A stretch of 64,000 nt of DNA from Streptomyces sp. NBC_01235 (GCF_035989285.1 NZ_CP108513.1:6944001-7008000); one strand, 5' to 3'; shown: positions 1 through 8,268, counted from the stretch's first letter. A program made the numbers and translations. The notes: a model not told the origin generated them from the sequence alone.

Positions 1-430
1 CCTTCAAAGCGCGGACCCGTCCGTGAAGCCCGCCCTCGACTTCCGCTACTTCACCGACGAGGACGACTACGACGGCCGCACCCTCGTCGACGGCATCAGG
101 ATCGCCCGCGAGATCGCACGGACCGAGCCGCTGGCCGGCTGGCTCAAGCGCGAGGTGGCCCCCGGCCCGCACATCACGGGCGACGCGGAGCTGAGCGAGT
201 ACGCGCGCAAGGTCGCGCACACCGTGTACCACCCGGCGGGCACCTGCCGAATGGGCGCCGCCGACGACGAACACGCCGTCGTGGACCCGCAGTTGAAGGT
301 GCGCGGCCTGGACGGTCTCCGGATCGCCGACGCGTCCGTGTTCCCGACCATGCCCGCCGTCAACCCGATGATCGGGGTGCTGATGGTCGGGGAGAAAGCC
401 GTCGACCTGATCGGAGGCGATGCGCGATGA
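1..430 (+). CDS. GMC-family oxidoreductase (choline dehydrogenase-like), C-terminal part
   Basis: The window opens inside this gene; the reading frame is open from base 2, so the start lies upstream. About 140 residues remain, the C-terminal end of a glucose-methanol-choline flavoprotein. The active-site His motif [11 protein letters not shown] is visible, as is the closing segment [17 protein letters not shown] with its Asn-Pro, the usual His/Asn pair of the family. The stop overlaps the start of the betaine-type ABC ATPase by four bases (ATGA), so the genes are co-transcribed. A choline-to-betaine-aldehyde dehydrogenase (BetA-like) role fits the neighbours, but the substrate is inferred from context because the FAD-binding N-terminus is outside the window. 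Confidence 0.85.
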   Translation, partial: LQSADPSVKPALDFRYFTDEDDYDGRTLVDGIRIAREIARTEPLAGWLKREVAPGPHITGDAELSEYARKVAHTVYHPAGTCRMGAADDEHAVVDPQLKVRGLDGLRIADASVFPTMPAVNPMIGVLMVGEKAVDLIGGDAR

Positions 431-1638
431 CCATCACGCCTGCCACCCGCAAGCCGCCCACCACGGACACCGACGCCCCCGTCTTCTCGGTGGACGGCCT
501 CTGGAAGGTCTTCGGCCCGAAGGCCGAGGCGATCCCCACCGACCCCGAACTGGCCTCCCTGGCCCCCGCCGAGCTGCGCTCCCGCACCGGCTGCACGGCC
601 GCCGTCCGGGACGTCTCCTTCGACGTCCGCAAGGGCGAGGTCTTCGTCGTGATGGGCCTGTCCGGCTCCGGCAAGTCCACCCTCGTGCGCTGCCTGACCC
701 GGCTGATCGAGCCGACGGCCGGCACGATCGCCGTCGACGGCGAGGACGTCCGCGCGATGGACCGCACCCGGCTGCGCGAACTGCGCCGACACCGGGCCGC
801 CATGGTCTTCCAGCACTTCGGCCTCCTCCCGCACCGCACGGTCCTCGACAACGTGGCGTACGGCCTGGAGATCCAGGGCATCGGCCGTGCCGAGCGACGG
901 GCGCGGGCGAAGGAGGTCGTCGCGAAGGTCGGCCTGGACGGCATGGAACAGCGCAGGCCCGCCCAGCTCTCCGGCGGCCAGCGGCAACGCGTCGGTCTGG
1001 CACGGGCGTTGGCCGTCGACCCCGAGGTCCTCCTCTTCGACGAGCCCTTCAGCGCGCTCGACCCGCTCATCCGGCGCGACATGCAGGAGGAGGTCGTCCG
1101 GCTGCACCGCGAGGAGGGCCGCACGATGGTCTTCATCACGCACGACCTCAGCGAGGCGCTGAAGCTGGGCGACCACATCGCCCTGATGCGCGACGGGCGC
1201 GTGGTGCAGCTGGGCACCCCCGAGGAGATCGTGGGCTCCCCGGCCGACGACTACGTCCGCGAGTTCGTCCGTGACGTACCGCGCGAGCAGGTACTGACGG
1301 CCCGCACGGCCATGCGGCCGGCCTCCGCGGGCGAGACGGAGACCGGCCCGGCGGTGTCCCCGACCGCGACCGTGTCCCAGGCCATCGAGGCGGTCGCCCG
1401 AGCGGGCACCCCGGCGCGGGTCATGGACGAGGGTCGTTGCGTGGGCATGGTCGACTCGGACGGTCTCCTGGCCGTCGTCGCCGGAACCGCCACCACCGCC
1501 GGCGCGACCGGCGATGCCGCCGCGGCCGCGGCCGCGGGCAGTCGTGCCGGTGGGGCGGCGCCCGTCCCCAAGCAAGCGGCACCCGCCGAGCGCGGGCAAG
1601 CGCCCCACCCCGCGAGCACCGACACGGAGGCCGTCTGA
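427..1638 (+). CDS. Glycine betaine/choline-type ABC transporter ATPase (ProV/OpuAA-like)
   Basis: This 403-residue protein is the nucleotide-binding subunit of an osmoprotectant importer. Walker A (GLSGSGKST, about residues 77-85), the signature LSGGQRQR and Walker [13 protein letters not shown] are intact. The long N-terminal stretch before Walker A ([19 protein letters not shown] and onward) is typical of ProV/OpuAA rather than generic ATPases. The region after about residue 280 resembles a single degenerate CBS-like module followed by an Ala/Pro-rich tail, where ProV usually has two CBS domains that sense ionic strength. Its start overlaps the upstream dehydrogenase stop and its TGA shares one base with the permease ATG, so translation is coupled. 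Confidence in the transporter class is high; betaine versus choline or proline cannot be read here. Confidence 0.92.
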   Translation: MTITPATRKPPTTDTDAPVFSVDGLWKVFGPKAEAIPTDPELASLAPAELRSRTGCTAAVRDVSFDVRKGEVFVVMGLSGSGKSTLVRCLTRLIEPTAGTIAVDGEDVRAMDRTRLRELRRHRAAMVFQHFGLLPHRTVLDNVAYGLEIQGIGRAERRARAKEVVAKVGLDGMEQRRPAQLSGGQRQRVGLARALAVDPEVLLFDEPFSALDPLIRRDMQEEVVRLHREEGRTMVFITHDLSEALKLGDHIALMRDGRVVQLGTPEEIVGSPADDYVREFVRDVPREQVLTARTAMRPASAGETETGPAVSPTATVSQAIEAVARAGTPARVMDEGRCVGMVDSDGLLAVVAGTATTAGATGDAAAAAAAGSRAGGAAPVPKQAAPAERGQAPHPASTDTEAV

Positions 1639-3578
1639 TGGCAACGGTCACCGTTCCCAGCCCCCGACTCGCCCTACCGGCCTTCCTCAAACACCAGGCC
1701 ACCCGCAAGCTCCTCCTCCTGGCGCTCGCCGCCGCGATCCTCGTCCCGTCGGCCAACGCCCGTTGGTCCAGCGGAACGTGGCCGCACGCGCTCACCGTCG
1801 ACCTCACCGAACCCCTCACCAGCACCAGCGACTGGATCGTCGACAACCGGGACAGCCACCCCCTGTTCCTCTACTTCTTCGGCTACGTCAGCAACGGTGT
1901 CGTCCTCTCCGTACGCGCCGTCTACCTGCTGCTGCTCGGTGCCGGCTGGGCCGGGGTCACCGCGGCGGGCGCGCTGATCGCCTGGCGGGTGGCCGGGGCG
2001 CGGCTCGCGCTCGGCACGGCGGCGGCGTTCCTGGCCTGCGGCCTGCTCGGCATGTGGGTGCCGACGATGCAGACGCTCGCCCTGATGGTCGTCGCCGTCC
2101 TCACGTCGGTCGTGGTGGGCGCGCTGCTCGGCCTGGCCGGCGGTCTCTCCGAGCGCCTCGACCGCGCCCTGCGCCCGGTCCTGGACACCATGCAGGTGCT
2201 GCCCGCCTTCGCGTACCTCCTCCCGGTGGTGCTCGTCTTCGGCATCGGCGTCCCGGCGGCCGTCCTGGCCACCGTCGTCTACGCCGCCCCGCCCATGGCC
2301 CGGCTCACCGCGCTCGGCCTGCGCGGCGCCGACAAGGAGGTCCTGGAGGCGGTGGAGTCGCTGGGCGCGACCGCACGCCAACGCCTGTTGACCGCCCGGA
2401 TCCCGCTGGCCCGCAAGGAACTCCTCCTCGGCCTCAACCAGACGATCATGATGGCGCTGGGGATGGCGGTCATCGCGTCGGTGATCGGCGCGGGCGGCCT
2501 CGGCGACCGTGTCTACCAGGCGCTGGCCTCGGTGGACGTGGGCGCGGCCCTCGCCGCCGGCATCCCGATCGTGCTGCTCGCGGTCGTCCTGGACCGCGTC
2601 ACGGCCGCCGCCGGACACGAGAGCGACGCACCTGCCCGGTGGACCGCCTGGGCCTACGCCGGTGCCGCCGCCGTGGCCGTGGCCCTCGCCGGACGCCTGG
2701 CCGGCCGGCTCGACTGGCCCGGCGCCTGGACGGTGACCATCGCCGCCCCGGTCAACGAAGCCGTCGGCTGGATGACCGACCACCTCTACTCGGGGGTGCC
2801 CGTCGTCGGCGGCACCGCCGACTGGGCCGGCCACTTCACCACCTGGGTCCTCGACCCCGTCCGGGACGGCCTGCAGGGGCTGCCCTGGTGGGCGGTGCTG
2901 CTGCTGGTCGCCGCGATCGCCTGGCCGATCGGCACCTGGCGCACCGCGCTGACCGCCGTCCTCGCCCTCGCCGCGACCGGCGTGCTCGGCGTGTGGGAGC
3001 CGTCCCTGGACACCCTCTCCCAGGTGCTGGCCGCCGTCGCCGTCACCCTCGTCCTCGGCTTCGCGACCGGCATCGCCGCCGCCCGCAACGACCGCTTCGA
3101 ACGGCTGCTGCGCCCCGTCCTGGACGTGTTCCAGACGCTGCCGCAGTTCGTGTACCTGATCCCGGTCGTCGCCCTGTTCGGCGTCGGCCGCGCCCCCGCC
3201 GTCGCGGCGGCCGTCGTCTACGCGCTGCCCGCCGTCGTCCGGATCACCGCGCAGGGCCTGCGCCAGGTCGACCCCGCGGCGATGGAGTCGGCCCGGTCCC
3301 TCGGCGCGACCGGCACGCAACAGCTGCGCCAGGTCCAACTTCCGCTCGCCCGCCCCGCGTTGCTGCTCGCCGTGAACCAGGGCGTGGTCCTCGTCCTCGC
3401 CGTCGTCATCATCGGCGGTCTGGTCGGCGGCGGCGCGCTCGGCTACGACGCCGTCTTCGGGCTCGCCCAGGGAGACCTGGCGACCGGTCTGGTGGCCGGC
3501 GCCGCGATCGTCTGCCTGGGCCTGATGCTCGACCGGGTGACACAGCCGACGGAACGCCGCGCGAAGAAGGGAGCGTGA
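1638..3578 (+). CDS. Glycine betaine-type ABC permease with two fused permease domains
   Basis: The ATG at 1638 follows the ATPase stop as TGATG and opens [10 protein letters not shown]. The 646-residue product contains two complete copies of the binding-protein-dependent permease domain, one ending near residue 330 and one in the C-terminal half. Each has the EAA-type cytoplasmic loop that contacts the ATPase (ESLGATARQRLLTARIPLA in copy 1, RSLGATGTQQLRQVQLPLA in copy 2), and each ends with a GGLG or GGALG segment. Typical ProW/OpuAB proteins carry one copy and act as homodimers, so here a single polypeptide could form the whole channel. It sits between the ATPase and the lipoprotein in one operon. 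Confidence 0.93.
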   Translation: MATVTVPSPRLALPAFLKHQATRKLLLLALAAAILVPSANARWSSGTWPHALTVDLTEPLTSTSDWIVDNRDSHPLFLYFFGYVSNGVVLSVRAVYLLLLGAGWAGVTAAGALIAWRVAGARLALGTAAAFLACGLLGMWVPTMQTLALMVVAVLTSVVVGALLGLAGGLSERLDRALRPVLDTMQVLPAFAYLLPVVLVFGIGVPAAVLATVVYAAPPMARLTALGLRGADKEVLEAVESLGATARQRLLTARIPLARKELLLGLNQTIMMALGMAVIASVIGAGGLGDRVYQALASVDVGAALAAGIPIVLLAVVLDRVTAAAGHESDAPARWTAWAYAGAAAVAVALAGRLAGRLDWPGAWTVTIAAPVNEAVGWMTDHLYSGVPVVGGTADWAGHFTTWVLDPVRDGLQGLPWWAVLLLVAAIAWPIGTWRTALTAVLALAATGVLGVWEPSLDTLSQVLAAVAVTLVLGFATGIAAARNDRFERLLRPVLDVFQTLPQFVYLIPVVALFGVGRAPAVAAAVVYALPAVVRITAQGLRQVDPAAMESARSLGATGTQQLRQVQLPLARPALLLAVNQGVVLVLAVVIIGGLVGGGALGYDAVFGLAQGDLATGLVAGAAIVCLGLMLDRVTQPTERRAKKGA

Positions 3579-3579
3579 C

Positions 3580-4533
3580 ATGCGCGTTCGTATGACGACG
3601 ACCGCCATGGTGGGCGCACTTGTGCTGCTGACCGGCTGCGGCGCCGCCGACATGACCAAGCAGGCGTCCCCCTTCGCCAACGCCCAGGGTGCGAAGACCC
3701 TGACCCTGTCCGTCCAGTCCTGGGTGGGTGCGCAGGCGAACGTGGCCGTCGCCCAGTACCTCTTGGAGCACAAGCTCGGCTACCGCGTCGACACCGTGCA
3801 GGTCGACGAGATCCCCGCCTGGGACGCGCTCAGCCAGGGCCGGGTCGACGCGATCCTGGAGGACTGGGGCCACCCCGACCAGGAGAAGCGGTACGTCGAC
3901 GACAAGAAGACGATCGCGCGCGGCGGCGACCTCGGCGTCACCGGGCACATCGGCTGGTACGTGCCGACGTACCTCGTCGAACGGCACCCGGACATCACCG
4001 ACTGGAAGAACCTCGACAGGTACGCGTCCCTGTTCCGCACCGCCGAGAGCGGCGGCAAGGGCCAGCTCATGGACGGCTCCCCGTCCTATGTCACCAACGA
4101 CAAGGCCCTGGTGGAGAACCTGAAGCTCGACTACCAGGTCGTGTTCGCCGGTTCCGAGGCCGCGCAGATCACCCAGATCCGCCAGTTCGCCAAGGAGAAG
4201 AAGCCCTTCCTGACGTACTGGTACGCCCCGCAGTGGCTGTTCAAGAAGGTCCCGATGACGGAGGTGAAGCTGCCCGCCTACAAGGAGGGCTGCGACGCCG
4301 ACCCGGCGAAGGTGGCCTGCGGCTACCCGCACACCCCGCTGCAGAAGTACCTCAACGCGGACTTCGCGAAGGACGGCGGCAAGGCGGCCGCGTTCCTGAA
4401 GAAGTTCAGGTGGACGACCGAGGACCAGAACGAGGTCTCCCTGATGATCGCCGACCAGAAGCTCACCCCGGAGCAGGCGGCGAAGAAGTGGGTGGACAGC
4501 CACGCGTCCACCTGGAAGGCGTGGCTGTCCTGA
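3580..4533 (+). CDS. Glycine betaine-type ABC substrate-binding lipoprotein
   Basis: A 317-residue extracytoplasmic solute-binding protein of the OpuAC/ProX class. The N-terminus is a lipoprotein signal peptide with the lipobox LLTGC, so the mature protein is tethered to the outer face of the membrane by Cys20. Downstream, KTLTLSVQSWVGAQANVAVAQYLLE and the aromatic-rich segments (SWVG, HIGWYVPTYL, TYWYAPQWLF) match the Trp/Tyr cage that this family uses to bind quaternary ammonium groups. It starts two bases after the permease stop, with a GAAGGGAG ribosome-binding site inside that gene. It completes a three-gene importer following the GMC dehydrogenase. Choline is an alternative ligand to betaine. 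Confidence 0.93.
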   Translation: MRVRMTTTAMVGALVLLTGCGAADMTKQASPFANAQGAKTLTLSVQSWVGAQANVAVAQYLLEHKLGYRVDTVQVDEIPAWDALSQGRVDAILEDWGHPDQEKRYVDDKKTIARGGDLGVTGHIGWYVPTYLVERHPDITDWKNLDRYASLFRTAESGGKGQLMDGSPSYVTNDKALVENLKLDYQVVFAGSEAAQITQIRQFAKEKKPFLTYWYAPQWLFKKVPMTEVKLPAYKEGCDADPAKVACGYPHTPLQKYLNADFAKDGGKAAAFLKKFRWTTEDQNEVSLMIADQKLTPEQAAKKWVDSHASTWKAWLS

Positions 4534-4572
4534 ACACCTCTGTCCTGAACACCTCTGTCCTGAGCACCTCTA
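4524..4572 (+). repeat. Short tandem repeat across the end of the binding-protein gene
   Basis: A unit reading approximately TGTCCTGAACACCTC occurs about two and a half times in a row, starting inside the last codons of the betaine-binding protein. It creates extra in-phase copies of the CCTGA that ends that gene. The last copy is degenerate (TGAGCACCTC) and runs into the TAG of the convergent gene. It looks like replication slippage at the gene end; no hairpin terminator was seen here. Confidence 0.6.
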
Positions 4573-5292
4573 CACCGGCGCAAGCTCCGTGGCGATCTCC
4601 CGCAGAGCCGCCAGCGCACGCCGCTGGAGGCCCGGCCCGAACGTGACGCGCGTGGCCCCGAGTTCACCGAGTTCGGTGGGCGAGGGGCCCGCGCCGGCCT
4701 GCGCGAACACATTGACCGGCCCCCGGATCCCGGACCGCAGCAACGGCAGGACGTCCGCCGGGGCGCCGATCGGATAGACGCAGTCGGCGCCCGCCGCGAC
4801 GTACGCCGCCGCCCGCCCGATCGCATCGTCGGGGTCGCCGTCGCCGTACGCGAAGGTGTCGACGCGCGCGTTCACGAAGAGCCGGTCGCCCGCCGCCCGC
4901 CGCACCTGCGCGAGCCACTCGGCGTGCTCCCGCGGGTCCTTGAGGACGCCGCCGGCCGAGTCCTCCAGGTTGCAGCCGACGGCGCCCGCCTCCAGCAGCC
5001 GCTCCACCAGCTCCTTCGGTGCCAGCCCGTAGCCGCCCTCGACGTCCGCCGACACCGGCACGTCCACCGCCCGTACGATCCGGGCGACCGCCGCGAACAT
5101 CTCGTCGGCCGGGGTCCGTCCGTCCGCGTACCCGAGCGCGGCGGCGATGCCCGCGCTCGGCGTCGCGAGCGCCGGGTACCCGGCCTCGGCGAACACCCGT
5201 GCGCTGGCCGCGTCCCAGGGGCCGGGCAGCACGAGGGGGTCGCCCGGGAGCCGGCCGTGGTGCAGCCGGCGGAAGACGTCCACCTCGCTCAT
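4570..5292 (-). CDS. Isocitrate lyase/PEP mutase family protein
   Basis: The 240-residue product belongs to the phosphoenolpyruvate mutase/isocitrate lyase superfamily, TIM-barrel enzymes that make or break C-C or C-P bonds next to carboxylates. Visible markers are LVLPGPWDAASARVFAEAGYPALATPSAG at the N-terminus (family LxNxWDxxSARL-type start), the metal-binding VSADVEGGYG (Asp and Glu positions), NLEDSAGG and LFVNARVDTF. It lacks the KKCGH catalytic Cys loop of true isocitrate lyases, so it belongs to the small PEP-mutase-like branch whose actual substrate is usually unknown. Its ATG overlaps the stop of the upstream AhpD-like gene (ATGA), so it is the last gene of a three-gene operon. Confidence 0.85.
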   Translation of the reverse strand: MSEVDVFRRLHHGRLPGDPLVLPGPWDAASARVFAEAGYPALATPSAGIAAALGYADGRTPADEMFAAVARIVRAVDVPVSADVEGGYGLAPKELVERLLEAGAVGCNLEDSAGGVLKDPREHAEWLAQVRRAAGDRLFVNARVDTFAYGDGDPDDAIGRAAAYVAAGADCVYPIGAPADVLPLLRSGIRGPVNVFAQAGAGPSPTELGELGATRVTFGPGLQRRALAALREIATELAPV

Positions 5293-5765
5293 GGCGTGTA
5301 ACCCCCCGGCGGGATGCGGCGGGCGACCATCACCCGGTTCCAGCTGTTGATGGCGGTGATCAGGGCGATGAGGTGGGCCAGGCGCGTGTCGTCGAAGTGC
5401 CTGGCCGCGTCCGCGTACACCCCGTCCGGCACGAAGCCTCCCCCGGAGCCGAGAGCCTGGGAGGTGCCCCCGGTCAGGACGGTCACCGCCTCCGTCAGCG
5501 CGAGCGCGGCCCGCTCCCGCTCGTCGAAGACGTCCCCCGCCTCCTCCCACGCGCTCAGCAGGTCCAGCTGCTTCTCGCTCACGCCGTGCTCGCGGGCGAT
5601 CGTGAGATGCATGTCGAGGCAGAACGCGCAGTGGTTGAGCTGCGAGGCGCGGATCACGACGAGTTCGGCGAGCGCGGGATCGCCGAGCCCCTGCTTGGCG
5701 GCGGCGCTGAGCGTGGACATGGCCCGGCCGACCTCGCGGTCGAGGAGCCGCGTGCGTGCCGTCAC
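5289..5765 (-). CDS. Carboxymuconolactone decarboxylase/AhpD-like protein 1
   Basis: A 158-residue all-helical AhpD-fold protein. The catalytic motif HCAFCLDMH, preceded by VIRASQLN, carries the CxxC pair and following His of AhpD-type disulfide reductases. I start it at the GTG at 5765, which overlaps the stop of the second paralogue (GTGA); a longer upstream frame has no coding character. Compared with its two neighbours it carries an extra peptide of about ten residues (TSQALGSGGG) between EAVTVLTG and FVPDGVYADAA. That insert is encoded by a short palindromic DNA repeat, described separately. It likely acts with the adjacent paralogue in thiol-based detoxification or redox defence; the substrate is unknown. 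Confidence 0.87.
   Translation of the reverse strand: MTARTRLLDREVGRAMSTLSAAAKQGLGDPALAELVVIRASQLNHCAFCLDMHLTIAREHGVSEKQLDLLSAWEEAGDVFDERERAALALTEAVTVLTGGTSQALGSGGGFVPDGVYADAARHFDDTRLAHLIALITAINSWNRVMVARRIPPGGYTP
5436..5471. repeat. Dispersed palindromic repeat inserted in-frame in an AhpD-like gene
   Basis: On the plus strand the block opens GCCTCCCCCGG and closes TGGGAGGTGCCCCC, with a CTCCC...GGGAG inverted arrangement. The same outline, with a different central loop, is found at 52020-52056 in a non-coding region. In the minus-strand gene it codes a Gly/Ser-rich insert missing from both paralogues. I recall similar GGGGGCACCTCCC-type palindromes being common in Streptomyces genomes; this is recollection, not a search. 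Confidence 0.6.
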
Positions 5766-6271
5766 CCGAAGTCCCCCGCCTGGTAGTGCCCGGGCACCGC
5801 GCGGGTGGCCACCCCGAACCGGTTCCACGCGTTGATCACCGTGATCGTCGCGATGAGCTGGGCGAGCTCGGCCTCCTCGAAGTGCTTGGACGCCCGCTCG
5901 TACACGTCGTCCGGTACGAACCCGTCCGTGAGGACCGTGACCGCCTCCGTCAGCTCGATCGCCGCGAGCTCCTTCTCGGTGTAGAAGTGCCGCGACTCCT
6001 CCCACGCGGGGAGCTGCACGATGCGCTGGACTCTCTCGCCGGCCGCGAGGGCGTCCTTGGTGTGCATGTCGAGGCAGAACGCGCAGTGGTTGATCTGGGA
6101 GGCGCGCAGCCGCACCAGCTCCACCAGCTTGGGGTCGAGCCCCTGTTTGGCCGCGGTGTCGAGGCGGACCATCGCCTTGTAGACCTCGGGGGCGTGCTGG
6201 GCCCAGCGCATCCGGGCCGGTTGTCCGGTGGCGTACTCGGTGGTCGTCGTGGTGTCGTCGCTCGTGGTCAT
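5762..6271 (-). CDS. Carboxymuconolactone decarboxylase/AhpD-like protein 2
   Basis: A 169-residue AhpD-like protein starting at MTTSDDTTTTTEYATG. The redox motif NHCAFCLDMHTKDAL is intact, followed by the family helix TEKELAAIELTEAVTVLTDGFVPDDVYERASKHF and the C-terminal INAWNRFGVATR. The ATG at 6271 is preceded seven bases upstream by TAGGGT, a good TAnnnT -10 box, with no ribosome-binding site, so the message is probably leaderless. It is the first gene of the minus-strand operon and is divergent from the MocR regulator, 47 bases away. That arrangement suggests MocR control. Identity as AhpD-fold is firm; actual substrate is unknown. Confidence 0.88.
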   Translation of the reverse strand: MTTSDDTTTTTEYATGQPARMRWAQHAPEVYKAMVRLDTAAKQGLDPKLVELVRLRASQINHCAFCLDMHTKDALAAGERVQRIVQLPAWEESRHFYTEKELAAIELTEAVTVLTDGFVPDDVYERASKHFEEAELAQLIATITVINAWNRFGVATRAVPGHYQAGDFG

Positions 6272-6318
6272 GCCCTCGACCCTAGGAGCGAGGCGGCCCA
6301 GGGGTATGGTCCATTTCC
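6272..6318. promoter_or_regulatory. Divergent promoter region between AhpD-like operon and mocR
   Basis: These 47 bases hold two facing -10 boxes. TATGGT at 6305-6310 lies eight bases before the mocR ATG, and TAGGGT (minus strand, about 6279-6284) lies seven bases before the AhpD-like ATG. Neither start has a Shine-Dalgarno sequence, so both transcripts look leaderless. The sequence ATGGTCCAT around the mocR -10 is a plausible regulator contact, but no repeated operator pair could be confirmed. Confidence 0.5.
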
Positions 6319-7749
6319 ATGCCGAAAGCTTGGGCCACTCTGGGCGTCGACCTTCATCTGGAACCGACCGGACCACACCTGCGCCGAGGTCTGACCGACG
6401 CCCTGCGCGAGGCGGTCCGCACCGGCCGCCTCGCCCCGGGCACCCGGCTGCCCTCCTCCCGCTCCCTCGCCGTCGACCTGGGCGTCGCCCGCAACACGGT
6501 CGCCGACGCCTACGCCGACCTCGTCGCCGAGGGCTGGCTCACCGCCCGCCAGGGCTCGGGGACGCGGGTGGCGGTGGGGAGAGTGGTGGTTGCGCCGACG
6601 GGGTCGGCGCCCCGCCGACCCGAACACCACCGGCCCGCCTACGACCTGCGCCCCGGCACCCCCGACCTCGGCTCCTTCCCGCGCGCCGAGTGGCTCAGGG
6701 CGGCCCGCCGCGCCCTCACCGCCGCCCCCTCCGACGCCCTCGGCTACGGCGATCCCCGTGGCCGCGTCGAACTGCGCACCGCCCTCGCGGGTTACCTCTC
6801 CCGCGCCCGCGGAGTGCGCGCCGACCCCGAACGCATCGTGGTGTGCGCCGGGTTCGCGCACGGCCTGAAACTCCTCACTGCCGTCCTGCGGGCGCGCGGT
6901 GCGCGCACGGTCGCCGTCGAGTCGTACGGCCTGGACGAGCACTGGCGTCTGCTGGCGGCGTCGGGTCTGGCCACGACCCCGCTGCCGTTCGACGAACTGG
7001 GCACGGACACGGGGGAGTTGGCGGGGCGGTCCAGCGCGGTGCTGCTCACCCCGGCCCACCAGTTCCCGATGGGCGTGCCCCTGCACCGCGACCGGCGGGC
7101 GGCCGTCGTGGACTGGGCGCGGCACACCAAAGGCCTGGTCCTGGAGGACGACTACGACGGCGAGTTCCGCTACGACCGCCAGCCCGTCGGCGCCCTCCAG
7201 GGGCTGGACCCCGACCACGTGGTCTACCTGGGTACGGCGAGCAAGTCCCTGGCCCCCGGGCTGCGGCTGGGCTGGATGGTGCTGCCGCAGGGTGTGGTGG
7301 AGGAGGTGGTGGCGGCCAAGGGCGGGGTGGACACCTCCGGGGTCCTGGACCAGCTGACGCTGGCGGAGTTCATCACGTCGGGGGCGTACGACCGCCATGT
7401 CCGGGCGGCCCGCACCCGCTACCGCCGGCGCCGCGACGCGCTGGTGTCCGCCCTGGCCGGCCGCGCACCCGCCATCCGTGTCACCGGCATCGCGGCGGGC
7501 CTGCACGCCGTCCTTCGGCTCCCGGCCGGCACCGAGCCGTCGGTGGTCCGGGCGGCGGCCTACCAGGGCCTGGCGGTCGACGGTCTCACTCCCCGCTACC
7601 GCCACCCCGACGCGGTCACCGACCCGCTCGACGCGCTCGTCGTGGGGTACGGGACCCCGCCGGACCACGCCTGGTCCGGCGCGCTGGACGCGTTGTGCGG
7701 GGCGCTTCCTTTCGGTGAGAACGGCACCGGAATTCCTTTTCCCGGATAG
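6319..7749 (+). CDS. MocR-type regulator (GntR wHTH plus aminotransferase domain)
   Basis: A 476-residue PdxR/MocR-family regulator. Residues about 10-80 form the GntR winged helix, with GTRLPSSRSLAVDLGVARNTVADAYADL as the helix-turn-helix. From about residue 105 it is a fold-type I aminotransferase domain, with the PLP lysine in GTASKSLAPGLRLGWMVLP and the phosphate- and ring-binding segment LVLEDDYDGEFRYDRQP. Such proteins use PLP or an amine-PLP adduct as an effector and rarely catalyse transamination. It is divergent from two AhpD-like genes and followed by a third after 33 bases, the likely targets. The apparent leaderless ATG is at 6319. Confidence 0.92.
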   Translation: MPKAWATLGVDLHLEPTGPHLRRGLTDALREAVRTGRLAPGTRLPSSRSLAVDLGVARNTVADAYADLVAEGWLTARQGSGTRVAVGRVVVAPTGSAPRRPEHHRPAYDLRPGTPDLGSFPRAEWLRAARRALTAAPSDALGYGDPRGRVELRTALAGYLSRARGVRADPERIVVCAGFAHGLKLLTAVLRARGARTVAVESYGLDEHWRLLAASGLATTPLPFDELGTDTGELAGRSSAVLLTPAHQFPMGVPLHRDRRAAVVDWARHTKGLVLEDDYDGEFRYDRQPVGALQGLDPDHVVYLGTASKSLAPGLRLGWMVLPQGVVEEVVAAKGGVDTSGVLDQLTLAEFITSGAYDRHVRAARTRYRRRRDALVSALAGRAPAIRVTGIAAGLHAVLRLPAGTEPSVVRAAAYQGLAVDGLTPRYRHPDAVTDPLDALVVGYGTPPDHAWSGALDALCGALPFGENGTGIPFPG

Positions 7750-7782
7750 AGTTCCCGGAAGTTCCCGGATAGAGTCTCCCCC
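7739..7782 (+). promoter_or_regulatory. Duplicated promoter-like repeat upstream of AhpD-like gene 3
   Basis: The 14-base sequence TTCCCGGATAGAGT occurs at 7739-7752 and again at 7762-7775, with a third TTCCCGGA at 7752. The second copy places the -10 box TAGAGT seven bases before the ATG at 7783, consistent with leaderless transcription. The first copy overlaps the mocR stop region and may be a second promoter or half of an operator. Confidence 0.5.
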
Positions 7783-8268
7783 ATGACGAACAACAATTCC
7801 GTGTCCCGCGTGGCCCTCAAGAAGATAACCCCCGATGTTTCCGCCGCGATGGGGTCCCTGCACGGCGCCGCCGTTTCCGCGGCACAGGAAGCCAAGGTCG
7901 AGCCCGAGCTCCTGGAACTGATCAGGATCCGCGCCTCACAGCTCAACGGCTGCGCGTTCTGCCTCGACATGCACACGAAGGACGCCCGGGCCCAGGACGA
8001 GACCGAGCAGCGCATCTACGCGCTGAACGCCTGGCGGGAGACCCCCTTCTTCACCGAACGGGAGCGCGCCGCACTGGCGTTGACCGAGGCCGTGACCTTC
8101 GTGGCCGACGGTCATGTGCCGGACGACGTCTACGCCGAGGCCGCGGCGGTCTTCGACGAGGCGCAGGTGGCGGCGCTGATCTGGGCGGCCACGGTCATCA
8201 ACGCGTACAACCGGATCGCGATCGCGACGCGTATGGTGCCGGGGGCTTATCAGCCCGCCAAGAAGTAA
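7783..8268 (+). CDS. Carboxymuconolactone decarboxylase/AhpD-like protein 3
   Basis: A 161-residue AhpD-fold protein with the motif NGCAFCLDMHTKDARAQDETEQR and the family pattern RERAALALTEAVTFVADGHVPDDVYAEAA. It differs from its two paralogues in having NGC instead of NHC before the CxxC. There is no ribosome-binding site; a TAGAGT -10 box lies just upstream, so the start looks leaderless. It follows mocR in the same direction, but has its own promoter-like repeats. Together with the two minus-strand copies it makes three AhpD-like genes within 3 kb, all around one MocR gene. The three are too divergent for recent duplication. Physiological reaction is unknown. Confidence 0.88.
   Translation: MTNNNSVSRVALKKITPDVSAAMGSLHGAAVSAAQEAKVEPELLELIRIRASQLNGCAFCLDMHTKDARAQDETEQRIYALNAWRETPFFTERERAALALTEAVTFVADGHVPDDVYAEAAAVFDEAQVAALIWAATVINAYNRIAIATRMVPGAYQPAKK

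Noticed and set aside
67-1644. Long open frame antisense to the betaine ABC ATPase
   Set aside because: It is low-complexity Arg/Gly/Ala sequence caused by high GC at third positions of the real gene; no domain is visible.
1674-3773. A 699-codon open frame antisense to the double permease
   Set aside because: Composition is biased to Gly/Asp/His/Gln in a shadow pattern, and the plus strand carries an obvious transporter with conserved motifs.
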